A stretch of 64,000 nt of DNA, from assembly GCF_900095305.1 (NCBI RefSeq), contig NZ_FMDO01000014.1, positions 1 through 64,000 on the forward strand, in the 5' to 3' direction. This document shows positions 33,595-41,735 of the stretch, in pieces. Under the pieces are notes generated by a model, which was not told the origin of the DNA, ran no database searches, and saw only the letters and a list, made by a program, of their open reading frames with translations. The stretch's first letter is position 1, and every line of letters begins with the position of its first letter. The position numbers were made by a program, and so were the translations under genes. The DNA is from Proteiniborus sp. DW1 (GTDB taxonomy: Bacteria; Bacillota; Clostridia; Tissierellales; Proteiniboraceae).

Positions 33595-35666
33595 AATATG
33601 AATTGAAAAAAATACTGATAAAGCAGAAGGGGATTATTTTGATTTTAGCTTTATTGCTATATAAGAGCATCTTTTCCTTTTACGAAATTCAAAGTGTTTA
33701 TTACTTACCTTCTCATGAAGATAGAGAAATATATGAAGCATATATTTGTTACCTGAATGGGAATTTGACAGAGGAAAAAGAAAAATTTATTTTGGTTGAA
33801 AAAGAAAAAATAGAATCAGTAAAAAGCCAATATAACTACATAAGTATTGATTTATATGATTACAGGTTAAGTGAAGAAGAATATATAGAAAAATATCATG
33901 AAATACAAGAATATCTAAAAAGAGACAGAGCCTTTCAAGAAGTATGGTCAAAATATAAGTATGTTATGCTAAATCCTAGCAACCGTTATTTTATTCCCTA
34001 TGATATACCATCCTTATCTGTTGATAGATTAGATTACTTACTTGTTATGGTAATTATTGTGCTAACAGTTAATTTTTTTTTCACAGAAAGAGATACAAAC
34101 ATGCTGGTTTATATCAAAAGTAGTAAAAAGGGTAGAGGCTCGACTGCTACTACAAAGTGGGGAATAATGATGGCATTGTCTATTATAGTTGTATTGCTAA
34201 TAAGTGGAGTCGAATATATCATTACTATTTTTTATATGGACACAGTATATCTAAATTATCCTTTACAAAGTCTAGAATTCTATGCAAATTCTCCCTACAG
34301 TCTGACAATGGGACAGGTTTGGGGTTCTATTATTGCTTTAAGGTGTATTGGGCTTGCTAGTTTTTGTAGTATAGTTATTGTTTTAGGAGAGATAACGAGA
34401 AGTAAGATACTAACACTTTTTATTCCGACAGCTACCATGTTTTTACAAGGGGTTATTGGAACTGATAAAAGTCTAGCTTACCGCATACCTTTTCTTACAG
34501 GATTAATTAAAGGAACAGGATATTTTCGTGGCAATGCTACAGTTACTATGCTCAAAGGTACTGCTATAGAAGAAACTGTAAAAGTATTTAGCAATATACC
34601 AAAGGATTATCTTATCAAAATGATTATTTTAGCATTAATATGCATTATAAGTTCTTTAGGCACAGTTGTTTTATCCTATAAAAATAAGCAGCATAAAAAG
34701 AAAATAGTTTATAGTTTGTTACTTATCTTATTCTTGTTAAGTGGTTGCAATACTGTGCAAAATGATAATGTATATACCCATAACTTGAATATATCTAAAA
34801 ATTTTTTACTGGTGCAAAATGAGAATTATTATATATTAGGCGAGGATACAAATGCTGTAAGAATTGACAAAAAATCGGGAGAAAAAGAAAAACTTATTAG
34901 AAACTCTTTTTATGAGTGTACAGATCCAAGCGTTATTAGCAGAAACTATCTTCAAGGAGAGAACTATTATTATTATACTTATAATAAAAATGCAAGAGTA
35001 ATTAATCAAATTAATTTAGAAAGTTTAACGGAAAAAAATATCTTTACTACTAATACTGAAGATAAATATTATTTTCTAAATCTATATCTTAAATATGTGG
35101 ATTTTAAGAACATAGAGAAGATTTGGAGCTTTTTTATAGCAGATGATGATTTATTTCTAGTAATGTATGATGGTAGGGTTGTAAAGGTTGATATAAAATC
35201 AAATAAAAAGGAAGTTGTTATAGATGAGGGGATGTTTAGATATAATATATCTTTTGACGGAAACTACATTTATTATATCAACAGCAACCTTGAGCTGAAG
35301 AGATATAATATACACACAAAAGAGAGTACTGTTATAATAGACAAAAGGGTAACAAGACTATATTTGATGCCTGATGGAATTTTATGTGCAGATAAAAATG
35401 CACTTTATTCAGTGAATAAGGATGGAACTTCCTTGAAAAGGATTATAAATGCAAGTGTAAATGAGTTATCCAGTGATGAAAAATACATATATTACACAGA
35501 AAGAAACAGTAACAATTTGTATCGTATATCTAAAGATGGAGGAAAAGGGGAAATTATATCAGATGAAAATATATTAGACTTTGAAGTTTTAACAAATAGT
35601 AATTACATATATTGTCGTATAAATGGAAGCTATGAACCAAGATATGAGTTGCTCAACAAAGAATAG
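33585..35666 (+). CDS. ABC permease fused to an extracellular propeller domain
   Basis: The start at ATG 33585 gives 693 residues. Residues 1-365 repeat the permease plan of the previous gene: helix at about 15-33, a charged loop of about 120 residues, then five helices. A short basic loop (KNKQHKKK) leads to another hydrophobic segment ending LLSGC at Cys388, which looks exactly like a lipoprotein signal, although it is internal. Residues 389-693 form a propeller similar in plan to DUF5050/YWTD-type repeats (NISFDGNYIYYIN, SSDEKYIYYTERN, RISKDGGKGEIIS). No stop or frameshift separates the parts, so it appears to be a true fusion. Confidence 0.75.
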   Translation: MVLKYELKKILIKQKGIILILALLLYKSIFSFYEIQSVYYLPSHEDREIYEAYICYLNGNLTEEKEKFILVEKEKIESVKSQYNYISIDLYDYRLSEEEYIEKYHEIQEYLKRDRAFQEVWSKYKYVMLNPSNRYFIPYDIPSLSVDRLDYLLVMVIIVLTVNFFFTERDTNMLVYIKSSKKGRGSTATTKWGIMMALSIIVVLLISGVEYIITIFYMDTVYLNYPLQSLEFYANSPYSLTMGQVWGSIIALRCIGLASFCSIVIVLGEITRSKILTLFIPTATMFLQGVIGTDKSLAYRIPFLTGLIKGTGYFRGNATVTMLKGTAIEETVKVFSNIPKDYLIKMIILALICIISSLGTVVLSYKNKQHKKKIVYSLLLILFLLSGCNTVQNDNVYTHNLNISKNFLLVQNENYYILGEDTNAVRIDKKSGEKEKLIRNSFYECTDPSVISRNYLQGENYYYYTYNKNARVINQINLESLTEKNIFTTNTEDKYYFLNLYLKYVDFKNIEKIWSFFIADDDLFLVMYDGRVVKVDIKSNKKEVVIDEGMFRYNISFDGNYIYYINSNLELKRYNIHTKESTVIIDKRVTRLYLMPDGILCADKNALYSVNKDGTSLKRIINASVNELSSDEKYIYYTERNSNNLYRISKDGGKGEIISDENILDFEVLTNSNYIYCRINGSYEPRYELLNKE

Positions 35667-35837
35667 TTAGAAGTATAATAGTTAGTTATTTGATTACTTG
35701 GCATGTAGACAGGGATAAAGTAAAGCCTAGGAAGGCTATAGCTTATGAGTAGTGAAGAGTAAAGTACTTTAGTAAACTGTTATTTAGCTCTATTAAGATT
35801 AAGAATCTAGTTTGTCATATGACTAAGAAGCTATAAA
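35667..35837. other. Intergenic stretch after the ABC locus
   Basis: No ORF, strong repeat or promoter is evident in this 170-nt stretch. It ends at the terminator before the agr promoter. Confidence 0.4.
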
Positions 35838-35870
35838 AAAAGCTTAGACTGAGAAAAGTTTAAGCTTTTT
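35838..35870 (+). terminator. Terminator of the secreted-protein/ABC locus
   Basis: AAAAGCTTAGACT and AGTTTAAGCTTTT pair around GAGAAA with one G-T pair, and the 3' arm runs into TTTTT. It separates the ABC locus from the agr promoter. Confidence 0.8.
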
Positions 35871-35874
35871 ATGT

Positions 35875-35941
35875 CGTTTATGCCCATAAAACGACCGTTT
35901 ATGCAAAAGGGGTTGTCCTAAAAGTAGAATCGTGATATTTT
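35875..35941 (+). promoter_or_regulatory. LytTR/AgrA-type box and promoter of agrBD
   Basis: CGTTTATGC occurs twice in direct orientation (35875-35883 and 35896-35904), a 21-bp period. TTGTCC (35913-35918), 17 bp, TATTTT (35936-35941) follows. The poor -35 box right behind the repeats suggests an activated promoter, as for AgrA at the staphylococcal P2 promoter. It is matched by the box at 28538. Confidence 0.8.
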
Positions 35942-35981
35942 TAAATTAACTAAATCTTATAGCTTAAAGGAAGATATTGAT

Positions 35982-36587
35982 ATGATTAATCAAATAGCTT
36001 GTTATATTGTTAATAAGATGAAAAATTATGATGTAGCAAATGAGGAAAATATAGACTTATATATTTATGGATTAGAAATATTAATAATCACAATTATTAA
36101 ATATTTAGGGATATTTATTATATCATTTTTATTAGGAGTTGTAAAAGAGGCCCTTGTTTTTGTTCTAGCTTTTAGCATGTTGAGGAACCAGGCTGGAGGA
36201 GTGCATTTAGATTCTTTTTGGCAATGCTTTATCATTACAAATGTCATAACTTTTTCTTGTATATTTCTTTCTAAAGCTCTACCTATTAATCACACAGCGA
36301 TATATCAAATAATTATGTTAATCGTATCTATTGTATTAGTTCTAATCTTTGCCCCTGTTGATACAGAGAATAAACCGCTTAATGAGCTTGAAAAGAAGCT
36401 ATATAAGAGAAGAAGCATATATGTAATACTTATATTAAGTATAATCACCATTGGCTTAAGCTTAGTTTACGATTCTTTTATTGCTTATGGCAATATTGTG
36501 TCATTAGGATTTCTATGTGAGGGAATCACATTGACACCTTTAATAAAAAGAAAAACAGGAGGTGAATTAAATGAAAGCAAAGGGTAG
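35982..36587 (+). CDS. agrB: AgrB-type peptide-processing protease
   Basis: The 201-residue membrane protein carries the AgrB signature RNQAGGVH at 68-75, with catalytic His75 and Cys82 exactly seven residues apart, as His77 and Cys84 are in S. aureus AgrB. About five to six hydrophobic segments follow the usual plan, with a polar loop at about 125-140. ATG 35982 follows AAAGGAAG. It should cut the C-terminal tail of the AgrD precursor and form its thiolactone ring. The end overlaps agrD by 17 nt. Confidence 0.93.
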   Translation: MINQIACYIVNKMKNYDVANEENIDLYIYGLEILIITIIKYLGIFIISFLLGVVKEALVFVLAFSMLRNQAGGVHLDSFWQCFIITNVITFSCIFLSKALPINHTAIYQIIMLIVSIVLVLIFAPVDTENKPLNELEKKLYKRRSIYVILILSIITIGLSLVYDSFIAYGNIVSLGFLCEGITLTPLIKRKTGGELNESKG

Positions 36588-36690
36588 ATTATTAAGTGGT
36601 GTAGCATCAGTAGCTATGGCTTTTGCAAACTTAGGATTAAACATTAACTGCATAGGGCTACTATATCAGCCTAAATGTCCAAGAAGATAA
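36571..36690 (+). CDS. agrD: AgrD-type cyclic autoinducer precursor peptide
   Basis: A 39-residue ORF begins at ATG 36571 behind AGGAGGTG. It has a basic N-terminus (MKAKGRLLSG), an amphipathic region (VASVAMAFANLGLN) and the ring cysteine Cys27 in NCIGLLYQPK, followed by the short tail CPRR. The YQPK-x-P sequence is typical of clostridial AgrD recognition tails. If the usual five-residue ring applies, the signal is a thiolactone of C-I-G-L-L with a short N-terminal tail. Odd points are a second cysteine (Cys36) in the tail and a basic ending in place of the usual acidic one. Confidence 0.88.
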   Translation: MKAKGRLLSGVASVAMAFANLGLNINCIGLLYQPKCPRR

Positions 36691-36795
36691 TGGATGCTGC
36701 TTAAAACTTTGTTTTAAAAAATTACCTTAAATTTAGCAGAGCAATTAAAAAAGGTTATCAGAATTCGATTAACTACTATATGTAGAAATGAATAC

Positions 36796-36839
36796 TATAT
36801 ATTAAAAGTCCTATTTTTACATAGGACTTTTAATATATA
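36796..36839 (+). terminator. 19-bp perfect hairpin terminator after agrD
   Basis: TATATATTAAAAGTCCTAT (36796-36814) pairs perfectly with its inverted copy at 36821-36839 around a TTTTAC loop. The symmetrical A and T runs make it work in both directions. Confidence 0.8.
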
Positions 36840-36849
36840 AAGAATACCT

Positions 36850-36915
36850 AAGGAGTCAGTTTTTATAGTTTTATAGCTATCTATAAAATTATAAAAGCTG
36901 ACTCCTTATATTTTT
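36850..36915 (+). terminator. 27-bp hairpin followed by T-run
   Basis: Positions 36850-36876 (AAGGAGTCAG... ending TTTTATAG) pair with 36881-36907 (CTATAAAA... ending CTGACTCCTT) over 27 bp with two G-T pairs and a 4-nt loop. ATATTTTTTT follows. It is unusually long for a terminator and may derive from a small palindromic element. Confidence 0.65.
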
Positions 36916-37053
36916 TTAGGCTTATTATCAAAAAACTAGAAACAAATAAACTACTTATTTTATAATATTTATTAACTTAATGAAATAAAAAGGTAATCAA
37001 ATTTACATGTAGAATAATAGAAAATGACAACAATTTATATGAGGTGATGTCAT

Positions 37054-37785
37054 ATGAAGTTAAATATTGCAATCTGTGATGATGATAAAGCTCACGTAGG
37101 TATTATTAAAGATTATATAAATAAAACTAATATTAGTTATGATACTCAAATATTCGAAGCTTATAGTGGTGAAGAGATGCTAGAATTAATAAAGAATACA
37201 CATATAGATATAATTTTCTTAGATATTGAAATGAAGGAATTAAATGGTATAGAAACAGGCAAAAAAATTAGAGAAACTAATGAAGACACAATAATTATAT
37301 TTTTGACAGGATATAAGGATTACGCACTAGAAGCTTTTCAAATAGAAAGTTATCAGTACATAATAAAACCTATCACATATGAAAAGTTCAACATCTTAAT
37401 GCAAAAAATTCTTACACGATTAAAAGAGATAAATGCCTATAAAAATATAAATAATTCTTTTATTTTTAAAGCAAAAGATGGTATAGTGAGATTAAAGTAC
37501 AAATGGATTTATTACTTTGAAGGACAAGGAAAGAGGGTCTATGTTTCATCTGAAGTGGGTAACTATGATTTTATAGGTACTTTAAAATCAGTTGAGATAT
37601 CTCTGAACAAAAATATGTTTTTGCGTTGTCATCGAGGGTTTATCATAAATACCGAGAGGTTATTAAATGTTAAAGATAATCAAATCATGTTATTTGATGT
37701 GGAGCAACTTATTCCTATTGGTAGAAAGTACAAAAAAGATGTATTAAATGTATTAGAAAAGAAATTATTTGAATGTAATAGGTGA
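37054..37785 (+). CDS. agrA: LytTR-family response regulator (AgrA-type)
   Basis: The 243-residue protein has a receiver domain (1-125) with acidic pocket Asp9-Asp10, phosphoacceptor Asp57 in IIFLDIEMKELNG, and conserved Thr and Lys (FLTGYKDY, IIKPI). A LytTR DNA-binding domain follows (about 140-240: IYYFEGQGKRVYV, MFLRCHRGFIIN, IPIGRKYKKDV). LytTR proteins bind 9-bp direct repeats spaced 21 bp, which fits the boxes at 28538 and 35875. The stop overlaps the region that holds the ribosome site of agrC. Confidence 0.92.
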   Translation: MKLNIAICDDDKAHVGIIKDYINKTNISYDTQIFEAYSGEEMLELIKNTHIDIIFLDIEMKELNGIETGKKIRETNEDTIIIFLTGYKDYALEAFQIESYQYIIKPITYEKFNILMQKILTRLKEINAYKNINNSFIFKAKDGIVRLKYKWIYYFEGQGKRVYVSSEVGNYDFIGTLKSVEISLNKNMFLRCHRGFIINTERLLNVKDNQIMLFDVEQLIPIGRKYKKDVLNVLEKKLFECNR

Positions 37786-37790
37786 GAAAA

Positions 37791-39137
37791 ATGGATATTA
37801 TCGCCAATCTTATAACAAACATAATTGATGTGAATTTGCTGTTTTATTATCTAATAGTCGCCTTTAGAGGAGAAAAAAACAAAAATACGTCTATCTTTTT
37901 TTGGCTTTCTGTAATTGTATTATTTAATACTCTTGTTAATAATTTTTTGGGACTAGCTAATATTGCAGGATTTATATTGATTTTAACTTCAATGAGTTTT
38001 ATTTTTAAACTGATTTTTAATGAAGAATTCTTAAGTATTTTTATTGCTTTACTTATAGGCATGATATTCATGTTTACATTAGAATTAGTCACGGCTAATC
38101 TAATAATTTATATTTTTAAACTGACCCCATTATTAGTTTTAGAGTTGAATATATATAAAATATTAGCTATTATTATATCCAAAGGTAGCTTTTTCCTTAT
38201 TACACATTGCTGGATTAGTAAAACTTCTTTTTTCTCGTATTTTCAGTATGAAGGAAGTCGGCCAATAGCTTTTATATTTTTATTTAATTCAATTATTATT
38301 TATATGGCATTTATACTTTATAGGTACATAAAGATTAGCTCTTATATAGATTATATTGTTTTCTTTACACTTACAATGTGCGTTATTTTGTTTAGCTGGC
38401 TAATCTATATATTTACAAAAAAGATGGTAAAGCAAGAGCAACAAGAAGAGTTTATGAAGATAAAAATTAAGGAATATGAAAATCAGAATTTTTATATCAA
38501 GAATATGGAAGATGTTTTGCAAAACATTCGTGCACAAAGACATGACTTTAATAATCATGTAAGTACATTATATGGGTTAATTTATCTTAATAAATTTGAG
38601 GAAGCGAAAAAATATATTTTAGGATTAGCAGAAGATGTTTCCATCGCTAATAAAATTGTTGATGTTGGTCATCCTGTGCTTACAGCACTAATAAATATGA
38701 AAAGAGACAAGATACTAAGAGAAAATATAAAAATGAACTTAGAGGCTCAACTGCCTAAAAATCTTATTTTTGAATATGTAGACTTATCAATAATTATAGG
38801 TAATCTTTTAGATAATGCAATTGAGGCATGTATGAATCCCAATATAGATAGCCCATTTATTGAGCTAGTGATTAAAGTAAAAAGTGACTATTTGGTTATT
38901 GAAACATTAAATTCTAAGTCAAATGCAGTAAGCATAGGAGCAGATTTTCTAGAGGATAGATTTACAACTAAAGAGGACAAAGAAAACCATGGTTTTGGAT
39001 TGAAAAATATAAAAAGAATTGTAGGGCAATACAATGGGCTTTTAAAGATAGAAAATAAAGAAAACACTTTTGCTGTTCACATAGCTTTACCTCTAGAATG
39101 TTGTAAAGCAGATAACGATAAACCACCAGATAAATAA
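37791..39137 (+). CDS. agrC: AgrC-type sensor histidine kinase
   Basis: The start at ATG 37791 follows AGGTGA. The 448-residue protein has about six helices in residues 1-205 as a peptide sensor, then a coiled segment and the HPK10-type phosphoacceptor motif RAQRHDFNNHV (about 249-259). The GHKL ATPase domain has IIGNLLDNAIEAC (N box) and HGFGLKNIKRIVGQYNG (G box). It should bind the cyclic AgrD peptide outside and phosphorylate AgrA. Confidence 0.92.
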   Translation: MDIIANLITNIIDVNLLFYYLIVAFRGEKNKNTSIFFWLSVIVLFNTLVNNFLGLANIAGFILILTSMSFIFKLIFNEEFLSIFIALLIGMIFMFTLELVTANLIIYIFKLTPLLVLELNIYKILAIIISKGSFFLITHCWISKTSFFSYFQYEGSRPIAFIFLFNSIIIYMAFILYRYIKISSYIDYIVFFTLTMCVILFSWLIYIFTKKMVKQEQQEEFMKIKIKEYENQNFYIKNMEDVLQNIRAQRHDFNNHVSTLYGLIYLNKFEEAKKYILGLAEDVSIANKIVDVGHPVLTALINMKRDKILRENIKMNLEAQLPKNLIFEYVDLSIIIGNLLDNAIEACMNPNIDSPFIELVIKVKSDYLVIETLNSKSNAVSIGADFLEDRFTTKEDKENHGFGLKNIKRIVGQYNGLLKIENKENTFAVHIALPLECCKADNDKPPDK

Positions 39138-39156
39138 ATGAATTACTGGTGGTTTA
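39119..39156. terminator. Bidirectional terminator after agrC
   Basis: TAAACCACCAG and CTGGTGGTTTA form a perfect 11-bp stem with a 16-nt loop. It overlaps the agrC stop region and serves the converging gene at 39190 as well. Confidence 0.75.
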
Positions 39157-39189
39157 TATTCATTAAGTATGCGTAATTTTTTGGACAAG

Positions 39190-40080
39190 TTAATTAAAGA
39201 GTTCTTTTATTTTCCTTGGTCCTGCTAGGATATCTCTTCTAATAAACAAAGTGCCATCATCTTTTGTCTTGGTACACCATTTTATAAGCATGATCTTCCC
39301 GTCTGCTATTTCAATACCGGTTATACAGTTAGGATGGACACAGCTTCCACTGTTAAAGTATGGAGGCTCATTTAACCTTGGATACATAGGTCTATGATTA
39401 TGGCCTGTAATAAGCATGTGTTTTTCCTTCACTACCCACTCACTAAGTCTTTTTGCTACTAAATCCTTTTTTTTATGGTTTTTGGCTGTTCTCATAAGAC
39501 CATTTGCCCCAAACAATTCTAGAGGCCTCCACAGATATCTAACTAAAAATCTAGCTAATCTCCATAAATCATAGTTTAGAAAATCTACTTGATGGCCATG
39601 AGTTAATAGTATTTTATCATTTGTGACTTTATACTTAAGCACTAAGCCTTCGTAAACTTTGATATTAGGGAATAAGGGTTTGTATATATTCTCGAGTTCA
39701 TCAAAGTATTTATATAGATTTTTCATCACAAACTTTTCGTTTCTTTTTACTATGTCATGGTTCCCATAAATGAAGTATAATCTATCTTCTTTATGGAAAT
39801 TAGATAGAACTTTAAATACATCAATATGAGCTTCAACAATTCTATCAAAGTTTCTATTTTCCCAAAGTTCATCTCCATCCCCTAGCTCTATATAGGTATA
39901 TCCATTTTCGAAATAATAGTTAAGAGCTGCAGAATAAATGTTTTCATTTTTTGAAAAATCATCTGCCCAGCTTCCGTCTCCTCTATGACAATCACTCATC
40001 AAAATTATCCTTGAAGAATCATCAAAGCTAATTTCCTTAGATGTGTGATAAACTTTTGTTACACGATTTAAAATATCCAT
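39190..40080 (-). CDS. Metallophosphoesterase (calcineurin-like)
   Basis: I start at ATG 40080, behind GGAGG. The 296-residue protein has all calcineurin-like motifs in order: MSDCHRGDG, LGDGDELWE (GDxxE-like), YGNHD, LLTHGHQVD and ITGHNHRP. These supply the Asp, His and Asn ligands of a two-metal site. It may act on phosphodiesters, such as UDP-diacylglucosamine in LpxH-like relatives, but the substrate is unknown. No membrane segment is seen. Confidence 0.85.
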   Translation of the reverse strand: MDILNRVTKVYHTSKEISFDDSSRIILMSDCHRGDGSWADDFSKNENIYSAALNYYFENGYTYIELGDGDELWENRNFDRIVEAHIDVFKVLSNFHKEDRLYFIYGNHDIVKRNEKFVMKNLYKYFDELENIYKPLFPNIKVYEGLVLKYKVTNDKILLTHGHQVDFLNYDLWRLARFLVRYLWRPLELFGANGLMRTAKNHKKKDLVAKRLSEWVVKEKHMLITGHNHRPMYPRLNEPPYFNSGSCVHPNCITGIEIADGKIMLIKWCTKTKDDGTLFIRRDILAGPRKIKELFN

Positions 40081-40161
40081 AGCATTACCTCCGCAAGGAA
40101 CTAACATAACTCGTATTACAATATATTCCAAGTTTGATAGATGAGGAACGATTAAGACGAA

Positions 40162-40186
40162 AAAAAGCAGGAGTTTTTACCCTGCT
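40162..40186 (-). terminator. Weak minus-strand hairpin with T-run
   Basis: Read on the minus strand, AGCAGG and CCTGCT flank GTAAAAACT, followed by seven T. It lies upstream of the metallophosphoesterase start, so it may be an attenuator in its leader. The stem is only 6 bp. Confidence 0.35.
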
Positions 40187-40326
40187 AATTTGGAGACAAT
40201 TTATGTTTTTTTATTGATCAGACTTTACTTTCTATGGATAATTTTTTATAGCTTATTGAAGTAGATAGTTCCTTATGCTAGAATATATTTTAATCGACAA
40301 TAATCTATGTAGGATGGAGAGATATC

Positions 40327-41688
40327 ATGCAACTTGTACTTAAAGACAAAAAATTTTATAAATCCTTAGCTAATATTGCGATTCCTATTACATTACAAAA
40401 TCTTGTCATGTCTTCTATTAACATGCTAGATACATTGATGATAACAAGACTTGGTGATGCTAATATAGCAGCTGCTGGTCTAGCAAATCAAGTTTTTTTC
40501 TTTTTTTCACTAATATTGTTTGGGGTAAATAGTGGATCATCAATTTTTATAGCTCAATTCTGGGGGAAAAAAGATATTAAAAATATAAGAAGAATCCTTG
40601 GATTAGCAATAATAATATGTGGAATTGTGAGTATTATCTTTACAATAGGTGCTCTTTTTATTCCAGAGACTCTTATGCATATATTTACTCATGAACAGGA
40701 TGTAGTGGAATTAGGAGTAAAATATCTAAAAATTATAGGATTCAGTTACTTAATAACATCTATAAGCTTTGCATTTAATACAGCCCTAAGAAGTATTGGA
40801 CAGGCTAAAATTCCTATGTTTATAAGTATAGTTTCTTTATTAGTAAATGCTACATTTAACTATTTGCTTATATTTGGTAAGTTTGGCTTTCCTAAGATGG
40901 GAATAGAAGGAGCAGCACTTGCTACTGTGTTGGCTAGGATTGTTGAATTAGTTTCAGTTTTATATATAACTTACCATAGCAAGAATGCTTTAGCTGCAAA
41001 GATAAATGAGCTAGTAGATGTATCTAAAGACTTTGTAGTGAAGTATTTTAAGACTGCAGCTCCTGTTATAATAAATGAGTTTTTCTGGTCATTAGGAACT
41101 GTAATGTATTCAGTAGCCTATGCAAGAATGGGAAAGGAAGCAACATCTGCTGTTCAGATATCTAATACTGTTCAAAATATATTCTTAGTATTATCTAGAG
41201 GATTGTCAAGTGCATGTGCTGTTATGATTGGTAATGAAATTGGAGCAGGAAATAAAGAAAAATCAATATCATATGCTAGGACTTTTATTATAATCGGGCC
41301 ATTACTAGGGATAGTTTTAGGAGTTATATTATTCGTTTCAACTCCAGCCATTATGACCTTGTTTGGCAATGTTTCAGCAGAAGTTTATGACTATACAACT
41401 AAGATGCTCATAGTTATTTCTCTTTCATTGAGTATAAAGATAGTGAATGGTTTATTAATAGTTGGTATTTTTAGAAGTGGTGGAGATACTAGGTTTTCTA
41501 TGTTCCTAGAGATGGGTTCAGTGTGGCTTGTAGGAGTGCCATTATCATTTTTAGGTGCCTTAGTTTTGAAAATTCCGGTTTATTGGGTAGTGGCTTTAGT
41601 TACTCTAGAAGAGGTTGTTAAGGCAGCCATTGGAATACCTAGATTGCTTTCAAATAAATGGGTTAGAAATGTTGTTGAACATATGTAG
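40327..41688 (+). CDS. MATE-family efflux transporter
   Basis: The 453-residue protein has about twelve hydrophobic segments in two similar halves, opening with SLANIAIPITLQNLVMSSINMLDTLMI-type sequence split over the first helices and containing NSGSSIFIAQFWG and GLSSACAVMIGNEIGAG, equivalent positions in the two halves. MATE pumps export cationic drugs or metabolites in exchange for Na+ or H+. ATG 40327 follows GGATGGAG. It is monocistronic, with a terminator 15 nt after the stop. Confidence 0.93.
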   Translation: MQLVLKDKKFYKSLANIAIPITLQNLVMSSINMLDTLMITRLGDANIAAAGLANQVFFFFSLILFGVNSGSSIFIAQFWGKKDIKNIRRILGLAIIICGIVSIIFTIGALFIPETLMHIFTHEQDVVELGVKYLKIIGFSYLITSISFAFNTALRSIGQAKIPMFISIVSLLVNATFNYLLIFGKFGFPKMGIEGAALATVLARIVELVSVLYITYHSKNALAAKINELVDVSKDFVVKYFKTAAPVIINEFFWSLGTVMYSVAYARMGKEATSAVQISNTVQNIFLVLSRGLSSACAVMIGNEIGAGNKEKSISYARTFIIIGPLLGIVLGVILFVSTPAIMTLFGNVSAEVYDYTTKMLIVISLSLSIKIVNGLLIVGIFRSGGDTRFSMFLEMGSVWLVGVPLSFLGALVLKIPVYWVVALVTLEEVVKAAIGIPRLLSNKWVRNVVEHM

Positions 41689-41703
41689 GATGAGAATATA
41701 GAT

Positions 41704-41733
41704 GGGTCAGAATGTTATCTGACCCTTTATTAT
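41704..41733. terminator. Terminator between the MATE and fucosidase genes
   Basis: GGGTCAGA and TCTGACCC pair over 8 bp around ATGTTA, followed by TTTATTAT. The converging genes probably share it. Confidence 0.8.
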
Positions 41734-41735
41734 AT

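Larger units (their letters stand above)
36691..37053. other. Intergenic region with two large hairpins between agrD and agrA
   Basis: No gene is seen. It holds two strong tandem hairpins (listed separately) that should stop agrBD transcription, so agrA and agrC need their own promoter to the right of about 36925. AT-richness prevents a confident promoter call. Confidence 0.5.
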
